Shown here: one piece after another, positions 46,701 to 62,482 of the stretch
Layout: each line of letters begins with the position of its first letter
Numbering within the stretch: the first letter of the stretch is position 1
Assembly: GCA_973895155.1 (NCBI GenBank)
Contig: OZ316895.1
Span: 1,922,001-1,986,000, forward strand
Reading direction: 5' to 3'
Origin: Marsupella aquatica
Taxonomy: Eukaryota > Marchantiophyta
DNA: 64,000 nucleotides
Translations under genes and position numbers: made by a program
The notes under the pieces: model-generated
Told to the model about the DNA's origin: nothing
The model's database searches: none
The model's input: the letters and a program-made list of their open reading frames with translations, nothing else

Positions 46701-47461
46701 AGCCCCTCCTCCTCCGTTAGTTATGATACCTGCATCACGAAGTAAAAACGTCAGATTTCTTCATCAAACGACCCCTGTGCAAGTGAAGATTTCCAAGAAA
46801 GTACTGCAGTTGTTCAAAGGGCTGATAAGGTTTTGATACACTTCTTCGTAAAATGTCGTTAGACTCTTACTAAGCAGCCCATCTTTCTCATTTTCACTCT
46901 TACAGTAGGCTGCAGTCTAAACGTGGTCGTTTGAACGGGATACACGTCATTGTGCAACGCTTGCCACGGGTGTGAGAAGTCTTGTTAAGAGGGGATAGTA
47001 ACCGGTAATCGTTTTTAACGTGACACTGGAAGGCAAAATATTCGACAAGGAAGGAGTCCAGCAGTGGCTGATTTGTGAAAAAAATTGGCACCCTGCAGTA
47101 CGTCAGATGTGATTGACATCAACCTACTTTGGAATACGAATGTACAACAGGTCCAAGAACTTCCTCTGCTGCAAGCTGTCAGCACTGACCAACAATAAAA
47201 CAATCAAGATTGGTGAGGGGACGTATAGAGCCGAACATATGGTCGGATGTTACCGAACAATGCTAGGCAGAGACACCGCCACGAGAAGCGAAGCTGCTCC
47301 CCGATGAGCATACCTGAAAGATCCACTCCTTGTAACTCAAATGTGGTGATGGCATCCGCAAGGGCCTCATCCATTTCCATGCCAAACTCGTCCATATTCT
47401 CCTTGACGACGGAATCGAAAGCTTCTTGCGAGATCTGCGCCTTCTTCGACAGAGGACCCAT
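43717..47461 (-). CDS. ARMC6: ARMC6-like armadillo-repeat protein (9 exons)
   Basis: I could build a full model with GT-AG introns and consistent phases. Exons on the minus strand: 47461-47314, 46729-46367, 46315-46262, 46109-45820, 45551-45420, 45097-44975, 44804-44694, 44211-44033 and 43840-43717 (stop). They give 507 residues, about the usual ARMC6 length. The N-terminus KKAQISQEAFDSVVKENMDE and the phrase LQGVDLSG are characteristic of plant ARMC6. The rest is helical armadillo repeats, for example NGGVEVLLAICKTL, KAGAMDTLLEVALQQI, DKGGLELVMRF and LQRQACQLIRNLAVRN. ARMC6 is conserved in eukaryotes but its role is poorly defined; it probably acts as a protein-binding scaffold. No lesion was found. 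The donor of exon 3 is GTGTAAAG; using the GT two bases further in would break the phase. Confidence 0.92.
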
Positions 47462-49956
47462 CTTGCCTCACAATGTTTGCAGCCAAGAGGCTACTTCTTC
47501 GTTGATCCACTACGTCACCTGCCTTCTGCTTCTAGGGCCAATTCTCTTGCCAATGTGAAGGAAACAGAAACCTCAGGACAGATCCCGAATTTCCACAGGC
47601 TCGAACAGACGAGGGCTTACAAAAACACTCTAGATCGTCGTACTCCTGCGTTCTCAGTTGGGTCTACAGAGAACCACTTGAAAATTCTACTTATTTAGTA
47701 TTACTAAATGAAACTCTCTCATTCAATCCATCTTCTTGAATCGAGTTTTCAGTTGGCAACAGGGAGCGAGGCTCAGTGATATACCCGTCAAGGTGGCGAA
47801 ATGGAATCGCTCAAATCAAAAGAAGTTCGGCAGGAAACGAGCGGGAATGGGAAAGCCTGTAACGACGGGACTTAGCTTTTTGCAAGGTTGGTAGGAAAGG
47901 TTGGGACGGGAGGTGAGAGTTGTGAAATTGAGAAGGGAGAGAGAAATTGAAGCGTAAAAGTCATGTCCTGTTGAACCCCAAACAGATCGGGACGAACGAA
48001 CTTCTACAATATGTGGGATTTAAGCTCTCCCTGAATTTCAGATTCAGATTGTATTTGGAGTAATTTAATGGCGACATCTAGACTCGCAACCTGTACAACA
48101 GGGTATTCATAAGTCACAGGATACAAGTTCCCTTCAATTTTGAGAATAAATAAAGCTTAGTTTGGGAGTGCTCTAGGAGAAGGGTCTAGATTTGGATCAG
48201 GGCGCTATGAAATCCGTCCTCTAATCTACTACTATAATAAGGAATCGTGCCAAAAATGATGGGTGGTCGATTTACAAACTTTTGGAGGGAACATATTATG
48301 ACCATTAGATTCTTACTTTGTTTATCCTAACCTTTCAGTAGCCACAAGTCAAATCTCCCAAACCAAAGCACACAAGACAAAGAATTTGGTATACCACAAG
48401 ATTCTTGATGATGGGCATGATGACATAAGAGGTATGCGAGTGTCATGGGTTGCTCTGAAGCAAACGGAAACCAAGAGAGGAAAAATACAAGAAATGGAGC
48501 ACCTCAACATCCTCAACATCTTTTCCTCACATCAGTATAGTTTTCTCATTATTACATCCTTTTCTCAGCTTGTTATCTTTTCTCTCTTTGACATATTTTT
48601 TCACCTTGACTTCTTTTCCTCTCCTCTATATCTTTTCTCACCTCAACATATTTTGTGCAAAGCAGAGGCATGGGGCTACTATAAATAGTGACAGTAAGGT
48701 GGGAGTGAAAATGTTTTGAGGGGCCATTATTGCCCATAATGTTTTGGAAATAGGACCTTCATACACTTACAGGCCTGATTGATTTTCATGTTTAGTAATG
48801 ACATCATCCAAATCTTGATTAGGCATTTTTCCCGATAATGCACTGGAAAATACAAAGGGAAAAATCACAAAGGGCTTTAAGGATATAGTTAAGCCCGGGT
48901 AACAAGGCATTGTGGCCAGAACACCCTGCAGAAGTAGGGCTTTAGCTCAAGTAACTAATCATATGTTGAGTTAACACTAACCCAGATGGGGGTTAGATTA
49001 GCAAATAATTTATTTTGGAGGACAGTTTAGTAAATAGAGTTAGTTTAGGGGAGAGCTTAGTAAAAAGCTGTTTGAAAATAACTCTTGGAGTAAGTAAACC
49101 TCCTTAATGATGAATTTTTTTTATATTTATTTTGTAGGTTTTGACAGTCACGGTTTGCACTGCAGCCGGGGAGGATAGAGAAAAGAAGATTGGTCGAGAC
49201 TTATTGTGACCAAAGCCCTTCATCATCTTGTCACTAAAGCCCTTCATCATCTTGTCACTAAAGCCCTTCATCATCGTGTCACCGAAGCCCTTCATCAGGT
49301 TCCTGGTAAGTGTCAACCTTACAGCCTAGCGTTCTGAGTCAGAACTTCCTGGACACCTGCGAGTTTCGGGTTTACAATATTACAATAATTTTCAACACAT
49401 CTGATGGAAATGTCGCCTAGAAGGTCTTTGTACAAAACCATCCTCCAACGACCACATTACAGTAACACCACAAACTTATGAGGGACTTCACATTGTGCGA
49501 TTCTGACATGAACACTGTTTTGAAAGAGGCCTTAGTGACTGCAATTACTTCGGCCCCTCTCTAATTAGCTAGAGTATAACAAACGGGAGGTTATTCATCA
49601 AGCACTACCAATTCAATCATGAAGGTGATGGCTTTCTTCACACTGCAGGGGGTCACTCTGACAAGACGAAAGCAGCAACGCTTTGCGACCCTCCCAAGCC
49701 AGCTAGCCTGTGAATACATTCCTGAATGGGCCACTCGCAAGACTGGATTGATCACTAGTAAGACAAAGTATATAGTTGAAGAAAGGGTGCCCTCCAAGAC
49801 ATTGACTTGAGCTCCATCCATCTCCACATTAGTCTCCTCATCATGCTAGTAGAGTCCAAGACTTTCCATAGCGTCGACTGGAATCGCCCAAAATTTTCAG
49901 CTTAGGTGGGAATATCCCTCTCATTATTATGTCTAGAATTCTATACAAATATAAAA
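47462..49956. other. intergenic between the ARMC6-like and NFS2-like genes
   Basis: This contains the 5' flank of the ARMC6-like gene and the 3' flank of NFS2. No gene is supported. There is a 24-bp repeat at 49.21-49.30 kb and pyrimidine-rich sequence with repeated CCTCAACAT at 48.5-48.65 kb. Confidence 0.5.
49212..49300. repeat. 24-bp tandem repeat, ~3.7 units
   Basis: Units sharing AAGCCCTTCATCATC start 24 bp apart from about 49,213. On the minus strand they read as an octapeptide repeat MMKGFSDK, but the enclosing frame is only 70 codons, so coding is doubtful. Confidence 0.85.
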
Positions 49957-54147
<4,191 letters not shown>

Positions 54148-54172
54148 CTCTCTCTCTCTCTCTCTCTCTCTC
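54148..54172. repeat. (TC)n / (GA)n microsatellite in the NFS2 5' leader
   Basis: About 12 TC dinucleotides on the plus strand, read as GA on the coding strand, end right at the NFS2 start codon. Such GAGA tracts are common in plant leaders and are length-variable. Confidence 0.85.
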
Positions 54173-54502
54173 GTTGCTCAGTGGGCGATGCTCCGCTCTG
54201 CTCCGCTCCACTCCAATCGCCTTGGCCGAAAAGCAAAGCTTCGTTGCTCGGCTGAGTCCCTTGATACGACTGTTGCAAAACCTCAGCCCCCAGCAACGCA
54301 CATTCCGCAGTTGCCTTCGTGCACCTAAGATTTTCTCCAAGGTACTTGTTTTTTTCGCTGGTATGCAACGTGTCTAAGTAAGCGCATCCTGCTGGAAAGA
54401 AGGCCCCAAAATGCATTTACCGGGATACGCAGTTTGGACTATATACATGGTAACGCCGCCTTGACTCCAGGCCTTTTGGCTATATGTATGGAGTAAAGTA
54501 AA

Positions 54503-54745
54503 TTACTCTTTCGAAGGCATTATGATTATTTTTACTAATCTGTCCCCAAAACTCTTTCGAAGGCATTATTATTATCAGCTTTTTACTAATCTGTCCCCAA
54601 AACTCTTTCCAAGGCACCCAAAACTCTTTCCAAGGCACCCAAAACTCTTTTGAAGGCATTATTATTATCAGCTTTTTACTAATTTGTCCCCAAAACTCTT
54701 TGGAAGGCATTATAATTATCAGCTTTTTACTAATCTGTCCCCAAA
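54503..54745. repeat. tandem repeat upstream of NFS2
   Basis: A ~46-52 bp unit sharing ACTCTTTCGAAGGCATTAT and TTTTTACTAATCTGTCCCC recurs four times, with a shorter ~20-bp unit (ACTCTTTCCAAGGCACCCA) inserted twice at about 54,603-54,643. Non-coding. It may lie within or just beyond the promoter. Confidence 0.85.
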
Positions 54746-55283
54746 AATACCCAATATTAGTAACGTGGGATTAGTCCCCAAAAATATCCAATATTAGTAA
54801 CGTGCCTCCAAACAAACGGAACTTATATTAACGAGTCCCTCATTTGGTATTTGAGTTAGTATTAGCTCATGTACAGGTTCCCATTATCATGTGGCAAGTC
54901 GCTATTGGGTAACTTGAACCCAATGCAACCCCCTTTGGCCCCCCTTCCTTGCACATGGCATTGGGAACCCACATACAAATTAATACTAACCCAAATATGA
55001 AATGGGGAACAAGTTGATAATTACTTTTGTTTTGGGGGGCACATTAGTAACATTGGGTACTTTGGGGGACACGTTATTATTCTCAAGTCAAGAATTGAAG
55101 TCAAGAACCTTAGTAGAACCTTGCGCCATTTAATAGAGTGGTAGTCACTCAAATTTGGCGAGCCATTTCAAGTAGAAAAAATTGAAAAGGGTAAAAAAGG
55201 AAGCAATAGCGAACAAAAAAACAAGTCGTCCCCTGGATGAAGGCCATGGGCAGCCCTGAGATTGACTGGTCTGTTGTCGTGTG
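54746..55283. other. AT-rich spacer, nothing recognised
   Basis: It has short direct repeats (CCCCAAAAATA near 54,740 and 54,778) and the flank of the copia insertion. No gene. Confidence 0.5.
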
Positions 55284-55590
55284 TGTGGGGAGAAATCAGA
55301 TCAGGAAACGTGCTCAATAGTTACGTGGTTCGCCTCAAGGTTGGCTACGTCCACGGGAAGACCAAGCTTTATTAATGGTTATGTGTCTACTCAAGCATCA
55401 CCATAGCTCTCATCTCTTCAAGCTCTCATCTCTTGTTATATCCCTGTGTTCTCTCTTGAGAACTCTCTTGTGTGTTCTCACACCACATAGAAGTTGAAGA
55501 GATAAGGACCAATCTCTTCAACTAGGGTTTACTCTAACCCTAGTTAACATACTAACCATAGTTCAACCCAAGACTGAGTTAACCTCTACA
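55284..55590 (-). repeat. 3' LTR of the copia element
   Basis: 307 bp. It matches the other LTR with about four substitutions that I could find. It lacks ~17 bp near 55,303 and has fewer copies of a CAAGCTCTCATCTCTT unit near 55,410-55,435. Confidence 0.95.
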
Positions 55591-55601
55591 AACTCCCCCT
55601 T
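55591..55601 (-). other. polypurine tract of the copia element
   Basis: On the coding strand AAGGGGGAGTT abuts the 3' LTR, where plus-strand DNA synthesis is primed in this class. Confidence 0.8.
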
Positions 55602-55913
55602 GACTCACGTCTTGGGAGGGTTCATAACATTGTCTTTTCCTTACAAGTTCCTCCGCGGGAAGTTCAAGACAATAGGGTCAAAGGACCCTCCCCCTAATGC
55701 AAGGGTTAACTAGAACTAAGCCGTAGCCGATAAGCCATCGGATGGAGTACTCATATAGAGACATTTTCTTGGTTAACTCTATATTTACAATATTTGTAAA
55801 TAATTACAATGCCTTGAAAAAATATTGGAGTCTAATACTTTGGTAAAAGCATCTTGTGGATTAAGCTTTCCATCAATCTTGACAAGCTCAAACTCATCAT
55901 CCAAAAATGTTTG

Positions 55914-58911
55914 TCAGATGAAATGATAGCGGACATCAATGTGCTTTACCCTGTCATCCATCACCTGATTCTTGGCAGTATAAATTGCACTTTGACTGTC
56001 ACAATGAAGATAGACACAATCTTGTGATAAACCCATCTTCGTGACAAGCTTTTTCAACCAAATGGTCTCTGATGCTGCTTTTGCTGCCGCTACATACTTT
56101 GCATCCATAGTAGACTTTGCAACACACTTTTGGAGAGTAGACTTCCAACTAATGCATCCACCAGCAAGTGTAAATACATATCCAGTTGTCGATCTCCTCT
56201 TATCCAGATCACCTGCATAGTCTGCATCCACATAACCTTGAAGCACTTTCATATTGGTTGAACTTGCATCAAACAATAAACCCTTCTTAGTGGAACCTCT
56301 GATGTAGCGCAAAATCCATTTCACTGCTTCCCAATGAACTTTTCCTGGATTTGCCATGTATCTGCTTACCTTGCTAATGGCATAAGCTATGTTTGGTCGG
56401 GTGCATACCATGAGATACATTAAACTACCCACAACACTTTCATAAGGAACTTTGGACATCAAACTTTTTTCTGTCGCATCCGATGGACAAAATGCTGCAG
56501 AAATATTGAAATGCCTTGCCAAAGGAACACTCATAGCCTTAGCATCTGCCATGTTGAATTTTGAGAGTACCTTCTCTGCATATCTTTTCTGCGTCAGCCA
56601 AAGTTTGGCTTTGTTAACATCCCTAACAATCTCCATGCCTAGGATCCTCTTGGCTGTGCCCAAATCCTTCATCTTAAACTCATAACTAAGTTGGGCCTTA
56701 AGCTTATCAACTTCGCCCCTATCCTGTGCTGCAATGAGCATGTCATCCACATAAAATACAAGGATGACAAGCTTAAAACCTATGTTGTTCACACGCCTGA
56801 TGTAAACACATGGATCGTACACGCTTTGCATAAATCCAAGCGATTTCAAAAATTCATCAAAACGCTTGTTCCACTGCCTTGGGCTCTACTTTAATCCATA
56901 CAAGGATTTTAGCAACCTGCATACCAAATTTTCCTTGCCCTTTTGCACAAAACCCTTTGGTTGCCTCATGTAAATTACCTCATCCAATGATCCATATATA
57001 TAAGAATGTCGTGACAACATCCATTTGATCTAAAATCAGATCAAATAAAACTACAAGAGCACATAGCAAACGTATTGTTGAATACTTTGCTATGGGTGAA
57101 AAAACCTCATTGTAGTCTATATCTTTCTGTTGAGTAAAACCCTTGGCTACCAACCGAGCCTTAAATATCTTCTCAGCATCCTCCGTGGGTCCATATTTTT
57201 TCCTATACACCCACTTGCTGTCAATAGCCTGCTTGTCACTAGGTAGACTTGTGAGTTCCCAAGTCTTGTTATCATGAAGTGATTTCATTTCCATGCGCAT
57301 CGCCACCTGCCATTGTTGCTTCTCCATAGAAGCTAGGACCTCTTGAAATGAGGATTGATCTCCATCTTCTGTCACCAATGCATCAATAGATTCTTCATCC
57401 AAATCCACATGATCAGAAGGAAGCCAAGTTCCATACCTTTCCCGGGCTTGACGTAACTTACAAGTTCCTCTTCGCACTGAAGACTCTGGCTGATCTGATT
57501 GTAGTGTGCTTTGCCTTACAGTAGTGTCAACATATTCTTCATTTGACACATCATCTCCTCTTAAATCCTCTAGAGGAGGAGATTGCACTTTGTTAGTAGT
57601 AGGGAATTGATCTATCTCCCCCTCCTTCAATGATTTGTCTTCATTGAAGGATACATCCCGACTAACAAGTAACTTGCAATCAACTAGATCCCACAATCGA
57701 TATCCTTTAACGTCACGCTGATAACCAAGAAAAATGCATTTTTGGGCTTGAGGATCTAGCTTAGTCCTATTGTTGCTAGGAACATGTGCATGTGCTTCAC
57801 AACCAAAAACCCTAAGCTTTGAATAATCAACAGGTCGATTGTGCCATAGCTCAAAGGGGGTTTTGTAAGTAATTGCTCGACTAGGAGAGAGATTTACTAG
57901 ATAAGCAACTATGTTGACAGCTTCCGCCCAAAAGATTTGTGGCAATTTAGAATGGCTCAACATGCTCCTTGCTCGGTCCAACAATGTGCGGTTGAGTCGC
58001 TCAGCAACACCATTTTGCTCAGGAGTGTACACACTTGTGAGATGGTGAGTAATTCCCTTATTTGCACAATACGTGTTGAACTCGCCACAGGTGTATTCAC
58101 CACCATTATCTAATCGTAGATATCTCACATTCTTTGCAGTCTGTGTCTCAACTTGAGCTACCCATTGTTTGAAGATGGAAAGCACTTCAAACTTATGGGC
58201 AATGAAATAAATCCAAACAAACCTTGAGTAATCATCGATAAACGATACATAGTATTGTTTGCCTGAATGTGAGGAAACCGGAGCAGGACCCCACACATCG
58301 GAATGAATATACTCAAGTACAATTTTAGAATGATGAATGGCAGTCGCAAATGGAGTTCTTGTTTTCTTGCCGACAATGCAATGATCACAAAAACTCAACT
58401 TGCATGCTTGCAATCCTGGTAGGAGATATCGCTTGTGTAGGATTTCCAAACTTTTTTCACTCATGTGACCAAGCTGAGCATGCCATAAATTGATTTTCTC
58501 CTCCTGAGATGTGACCAAATTGACTTCGGCAAGAAGGGTTGTGCCTTCCAAGACATAAATGTTTATTTTCCTCTTGCCAATAAGAACTTCATTTAATCCG
58601 TGCGTGACTGTTAACACCCCATCAGTTGCACTCCATTGATAACCCTTCGCATCCAAGTAGCCAAGAGAAATCAAATTCTTACACATTTCTGGAATGTGTC
58701 TGACATTTGATAGAGTACAGTACTTGCCACCGGGTAGTTGAATCTTTACGGATCCAATCCCTAAAACTTTGCAAGAATGATTATTTCCCATCAAAATAGA
58801 TCCGTTGATAGGAGTGTAGGATGAGAAAAGTTCACGCATATAACACATGTGATACGAGAAAGCGGAATCCAAGATCCATTGACAATCCTCAACTTGGGAA
58901 GTGGTACACAA
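55914..58911 (-). pseudogene. pol: copia pol: protease, integrase, reverse transcriptase, RNase H
   Basis: The upstream frame (58,911-56,980) begins at the protease region (WILDSAFSYHM, where DSG/DSA-x-S-H is typical). It continues with GAG-pre-integrase (LWHAQLGHMSEKS, CDHC) and the integrase core: D in HSDVWGP, D in RLDNGGEY and E in PEQNGVAERLNR. It then enters RT (WVYRKKYG, ARLVAKGFTQQ, IDYNEVFSPIAK) and stops after the VVTTFLY block. The downstream frame (56,849-55,914) carries the YVDDML catalytic motif, LGMEI, and RNase H with GYVDADYAGD, and HCDSQSAI. The usual STTEAEY block reads STMDAKY, which loses the RNase H Glu. At least one frame break between 56,980 and 56,850 splits RT. Confidence 0.9.
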
Positions 58912-58959
58912 TGCAAATCCTTCACTATCCTCTTATCGAACAACTACTTGGACTGAAGA

Positions 58960-59811
58960 ACCAGCAACTTCCTTGAATGTGTCTTTGATGCGACAATCGT
59001 TCTTCATGTGGCCCACTTTGTCACACTTCCAACACTTTATCTCATGAGTAGACTTGGATGGTGATTTGGATCAAGATCTAGATCTAGATCTAAACCTCCT
59101 CCTACCAAAAGATCGGTCGTGGAACCTTCCTCGCCCCTGGGAAGTGGGTTAAACCTTTTGTTTTCATGAGATGGCTCCCTTGTTTTGCCTCTTTCTACCA
59201 ATAGTGTTGTTGATGATGAGGTTGAGGTAGGATGAGCTGAAGAAACCAGCTTCGACTGCATATCATCGATCAACAAGGCACTCACTACATCATTGTAGGA
59301 TATAGTTGTCTTATCACGGAATAGAAGAACTCGAGACAAAAATTGGTACGAAGGTGGTAGTGAGCTCAAGAGTTGTAAGGCTTTCTTTTCTTCGCTCAAA
59401 TGCTCCCCCAAATTCTCTAGGTCAACCACAAGATCATTGAACTGATCGATATGATCTTGAATCTTGACTCCATTAGCCATTTTGAATTGCATGAGCTTCA
59501 AGCTTGCATACATTCGGTTTGACATCTCCTTCTTGTAGTACTTGTTGCGCAATGCTTGAAACAAGTCCGTCACCGTTTATGTTGTTTTTTCCTCGAACTG
59601 CTTCTTCACATTGTTTTACAATACTTACCGCTTGATTTTGGAGATCATGCCAATCATCATCTTCCATCTCCTTGGGTTGAGATCTTAGTACCTTGCCTAG
59701 GCCCATCGCCCTAAGTGCATCCCTCACGTTACGTTCCTACATTGTATAGTCAATCCGACCATCAAATTTTTCCACCTCAAACCTTTGACCTCCAATCCTA
59801 GTAGTCGCCAT
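58960..59811 (-). pseudogene. gag: copia gag with CCHC zinc knuckle, broken
   Basis: Gag begins at ATG 59,811 (MATTRIGGQRFEVEKFDGR), typical of copia gag. It meets a stop after about 24 codons, continues in another frame (DALRAMGLGKVL) to about 59,575, and then in a third (LFQALRNKYYKKEMSNRMYA, LPPSYQFL). A CCHC knuckle, CWKCDKVGHMKNDC, is coded at about 58,990-59,035. A short Asp/Leu-alternating run from (GATCTA)n at 59,068-59,090 is unusual. At least two frame lesions. Confidence 0.85.
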
Positions 59812-60631
59812 CGCTGGAATGCCAAATGTAGTTTGGAGTTGCCTTCCGACAAGAAATAAACGTCGAATGCTCAGATGTGGGGTGTGAAAATAAGGCCAAA
59901 AATAAAAGTTGGGGTGAATTTTGAAACTGATCACTCCTATGTGTAGCCCACAAGGTAACGTTCCAAATTCTGAAAACGGTTTGTCAAATGGACTCTCGAG
60001 TGCCAAGAATTTTTACTCCAACCGGAGGGGGGTAAAAGATGAAATAATTACCCCTCGAGAGAATCTCTTATGCCAAAGATTCCACTAGTGTATTTTTTCA
60101 GAATCAAACGCACCAATACTTGCCTAGCTCCCCAAGTACGCCTCTCCAAAAGTTGAAGTTGATCCAATTTTATTTGCCGCTCAGAATCTTTGACCTTCAG
60201 TAAAAATTTAAGCCTCTGGAAAATAATATTTTCGAGAAATTTCGTCCGCCCTTGTACAGCCCCTGTGGAGGACTTCACAGGGGGCACTTCCCCCTGCCCG
60301 AGCCCTATCGAGCCCTAAAAGGCCTCCTCAAAGTTTTCGACCTCCTCGCGCGTTCACGGAAGTTGCGACTACTCGTGGTAGAAAGTACCCCTCGGCGGAT
60401 TCACTCAAATTCCTGTCTCAATTTTTGACGAAATCCAATTCTGATTCAGAAACTAGACTTCGAGGGCATCAAGATTGATATAAAGAACTCACAAAACGGT
60501 GTCGTGATTTTCTCTTAAGTTATAAAAAATTGTTTGTTTTAATATGCTATAGATTATATAAGTAATTTAGTAGTTAGATTATTAAGTTTAGATTTTATTA
60601 AAACTCTTTAGCTATATTAACGGACTATTGT

Positions 60632-60840
60632 AGTTCCACCAATGCATATGAGTAGTTCCACCAACTATAATAATATTCACCTACGCATAGTAATTCTACC
60701 AACGCACAGTAGGTCCACCAGCGCATAGTAGTTTTACCAACTACAGTAGTTTTACCAACGCACAGTAGTTCTACCAACGCACAGTAGGTCCACCAACGCA
60801 TGGTAGTTCCACCTACTAAAAGTAGTTTCACCAACTATGA
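60632..60840. repeat. degenerate ~18-bp repeat field (AGTTCCACCAACGCAC)
   Basis: Roughly eleven imperfect units sharing AGT[TA]-[CT]-[TC]ACCAAC. They encode nothing. The same phrase begins again at the right edge of the window (63,980-64,000). Confidence 0.8.
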
Positions 60841-61020
60841 ACAGTACTAGCACACTCTTAGGTATTAGATGTTTGACACTTGGCCTTCATCCAAGTGCTT
60901 GGGCTTGATCCATGCCCTCTTGGTGTGCACTATAAATAAAGTGGTGAGGGGCACTCTCCCCTCATTCTGCAGTGTTTATCATTCAAGGTTGGGAAGCTCT
61001 TTTGTGCCTTGAACATAGTA

Positions 61021-61145
61021 GTGGGGCGTCCTTTGGCCCGGATAGCAAAGGAATGAGTGGTAGACTTATAGATGGGACCTTAGGGAATAAGGTTTCTTTG
61101 GGAATATAGGGGTGGGGCGTCCTTTGGCCCGGATAGCAAAGGAAT
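61021..61145. repeat. 34-bp exact direct repeat, 91 bp apart
   Basis: 61,021-61,054 and 61,112-61,145 are identical over 34 bp, beginning GTGGGGCGTCCTTTGGCCCG. Possibly a small insertion or slippage product within the leader. Confidence 0.9.
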
Positions 61146-62122
61146 AGGAGAGCCATCATGAATCCAGGAGAGAGAGTTATCCCTGATCTTCCCCTTCGTA
61201 ATCCGTTTTTGATTAGAGTCCATCTTTTAGACAAACCATCTATGAGGCAACATCTAACCTATCATTTTGGAGCTCAGTTTGCAACTGCTATTATGATTTC
61301 TAACGAGCCAATAATATACCCAGTGGTGTCGTACCGAGAGGAGTGGGAGTGCATCATCTTTGTCCTTTATTGAAGTCATGGATCTAAATAGGAGTCCGGA
61401 TGATATTCCTGTTTCATTTTCTCTTGGAGATATTAGGATCATATGTCGTAAGAAAACTAATTTTCGTGATGTGTTGGTCCGCAAGTATGATGAAGTAGGG
61501 TTTAACAGTATTTTAGTTTCACCTGAACCTTTCTTAATACCCACTACCCTTGTTAATAGAATTATCATTTTGATTTTAGTGTAGAACTTATGAGCATGCA
61601 AGGTTAACTTCAAAAGAGCCAACATGCTCTTGCCAAAAAACACGGTCACCCGGACAACGGTGGAATAATGAGGGAGAAAGAATTTGATGAAAGTGACTGA
61701 TATTAAGTTATCCGCCATAGCCAAAATTTTGAGCTCAAAAAATAAGAATTGAAATTAAGATTGCTTCTCAACCGTTTGACGGAATTCAACGATGTTGATA
61801 TCGAAACGTCTAGAAAGACAAGGCGCTCAAGCGTATCTCAGTTTTAAGTCACGATAGAACAATCAAAAAGACTGATCTGAGAAATTGACCTTATCTCTTG
61901 CCCGATAACGTAAATTGAAAACTGTCACTTACAATTGTTTCTGTTTCTGACCTCAGGCCTTCATTGCTTCACTGAAATGAGTCCCTGGTTGTGTGGTCCA
62001 CACTTGTGAGAAGATTGAGTCCGATCTTCTTTCAATAGCTCCGCTTCGAAGAGGAAATCATCCGTTGTTCGCTTTGCTTGAAGCAAGTTCTATGGAGTTC
62101 CTAATCGACTAAAAAAATCTGA

Positions 62123-62134
62123 GCTCTGATACCA
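62123..62134 (-). other. primer binding site of the copia element (initiator Met-tRNA)
   Basis: TGGTATCAGAGC on the coding strand, two bases inside the 5' LTR, is the standard copia PBS for initiator Met-tRNA. Confidence 0.95.
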
Positions 62135-62136
62135 AT

Positions 62137-62477
62137 TGTGGGGAGAAATCAGATCAAGAAAAACACTCTAAACTTACACGTGCTCAATAGTTACGTGGTT
62201 CGCCTCAAGGTTGGCTACGTCCACGGGAAGACCAAGCTTTATTAATGGTTATGTGTCTACTCAAGCATCTCTTCAAGCTCTCATCTCTTCAAGCTCTCAT
62301 CTCTTCAAGCTCTCATCTCTTGTTATATCCCTGTGTTTTCTCTTGAGAACTCTCTTGTGTGTTCTCACACCACATAGAAGTTGAAGAGATAAGGACCAAT
62401 CTCTTCAACTAGGGTTTACTCTAACCCTAGTTAACATACTAACCATAATTTAACCCAAGACTGAGTTAACCTCTACA
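62137..62477 (-). repeat. 5' LTR of the copia element
   Basis: 341 bp, TG...CA on the coding strand. It is longer than its partner through a ~17-bp segment near 62,160 and extra copies of CTCTTCAAGCTCTCAT at about 62,268-62,316. Confidence 0.95.
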
Positions 62478-62482
62478 ATGTG

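Larger units (their letters stand above)
59812..62122. other. long leader of the copia element with inner repeats, possible nested insertion
   Basis: Copia leaders are usually short; this one is 2.3 kb. It contains an ~18-bp repeat field (60.63-60.84 kb), a plus-oriented CACTATAAATAAAG TATA-like site (60,929-60,942) and a 34-bp duplication. It also has a plus-strand open frame 61,158-61,373 with no domain. These features point to another element inserted here, but I could not fix its ends. Confidence 0.55.
55284..62477 (-). mobile_element. Ty1/copia LTR retrotransposon, complete in structure but decayed
   Basis: The 7.19-kb element is bounded by LTRs with TG...CA ends. The downstream LTR on the coding strand is 55,284-55,590 and the upstream LTR 62,137-62,477. 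Next to the upstream LTR is TGGTATCAGAGC (62,123-62,134), complementary to the 3' end of initiator Met-tRNA. Next to the other is the purine tract AAGGGGGAGTT (55,591-55,601). Flanks GTGTG (55,279-55,283) and ATGTG (62,478-62,482) match at 4 of 5 bases, a plausible target-site duplication. Coding order gag, protease, integrase, RT, RNase H is that of copia. A 2.3-kb leader separates the PBS from gag, unusually long, and probably contains other repeats. Frame breaks in gag and RT make it non-autonomous today. Confidence 0.95.

Noticed and set aside
49104-49316. 70-codon minus-strand frame with MMKGFSDK repeats
   Set aside because: It is produced by a 24-bp tandem repeat; flanking codons are not coding-like.
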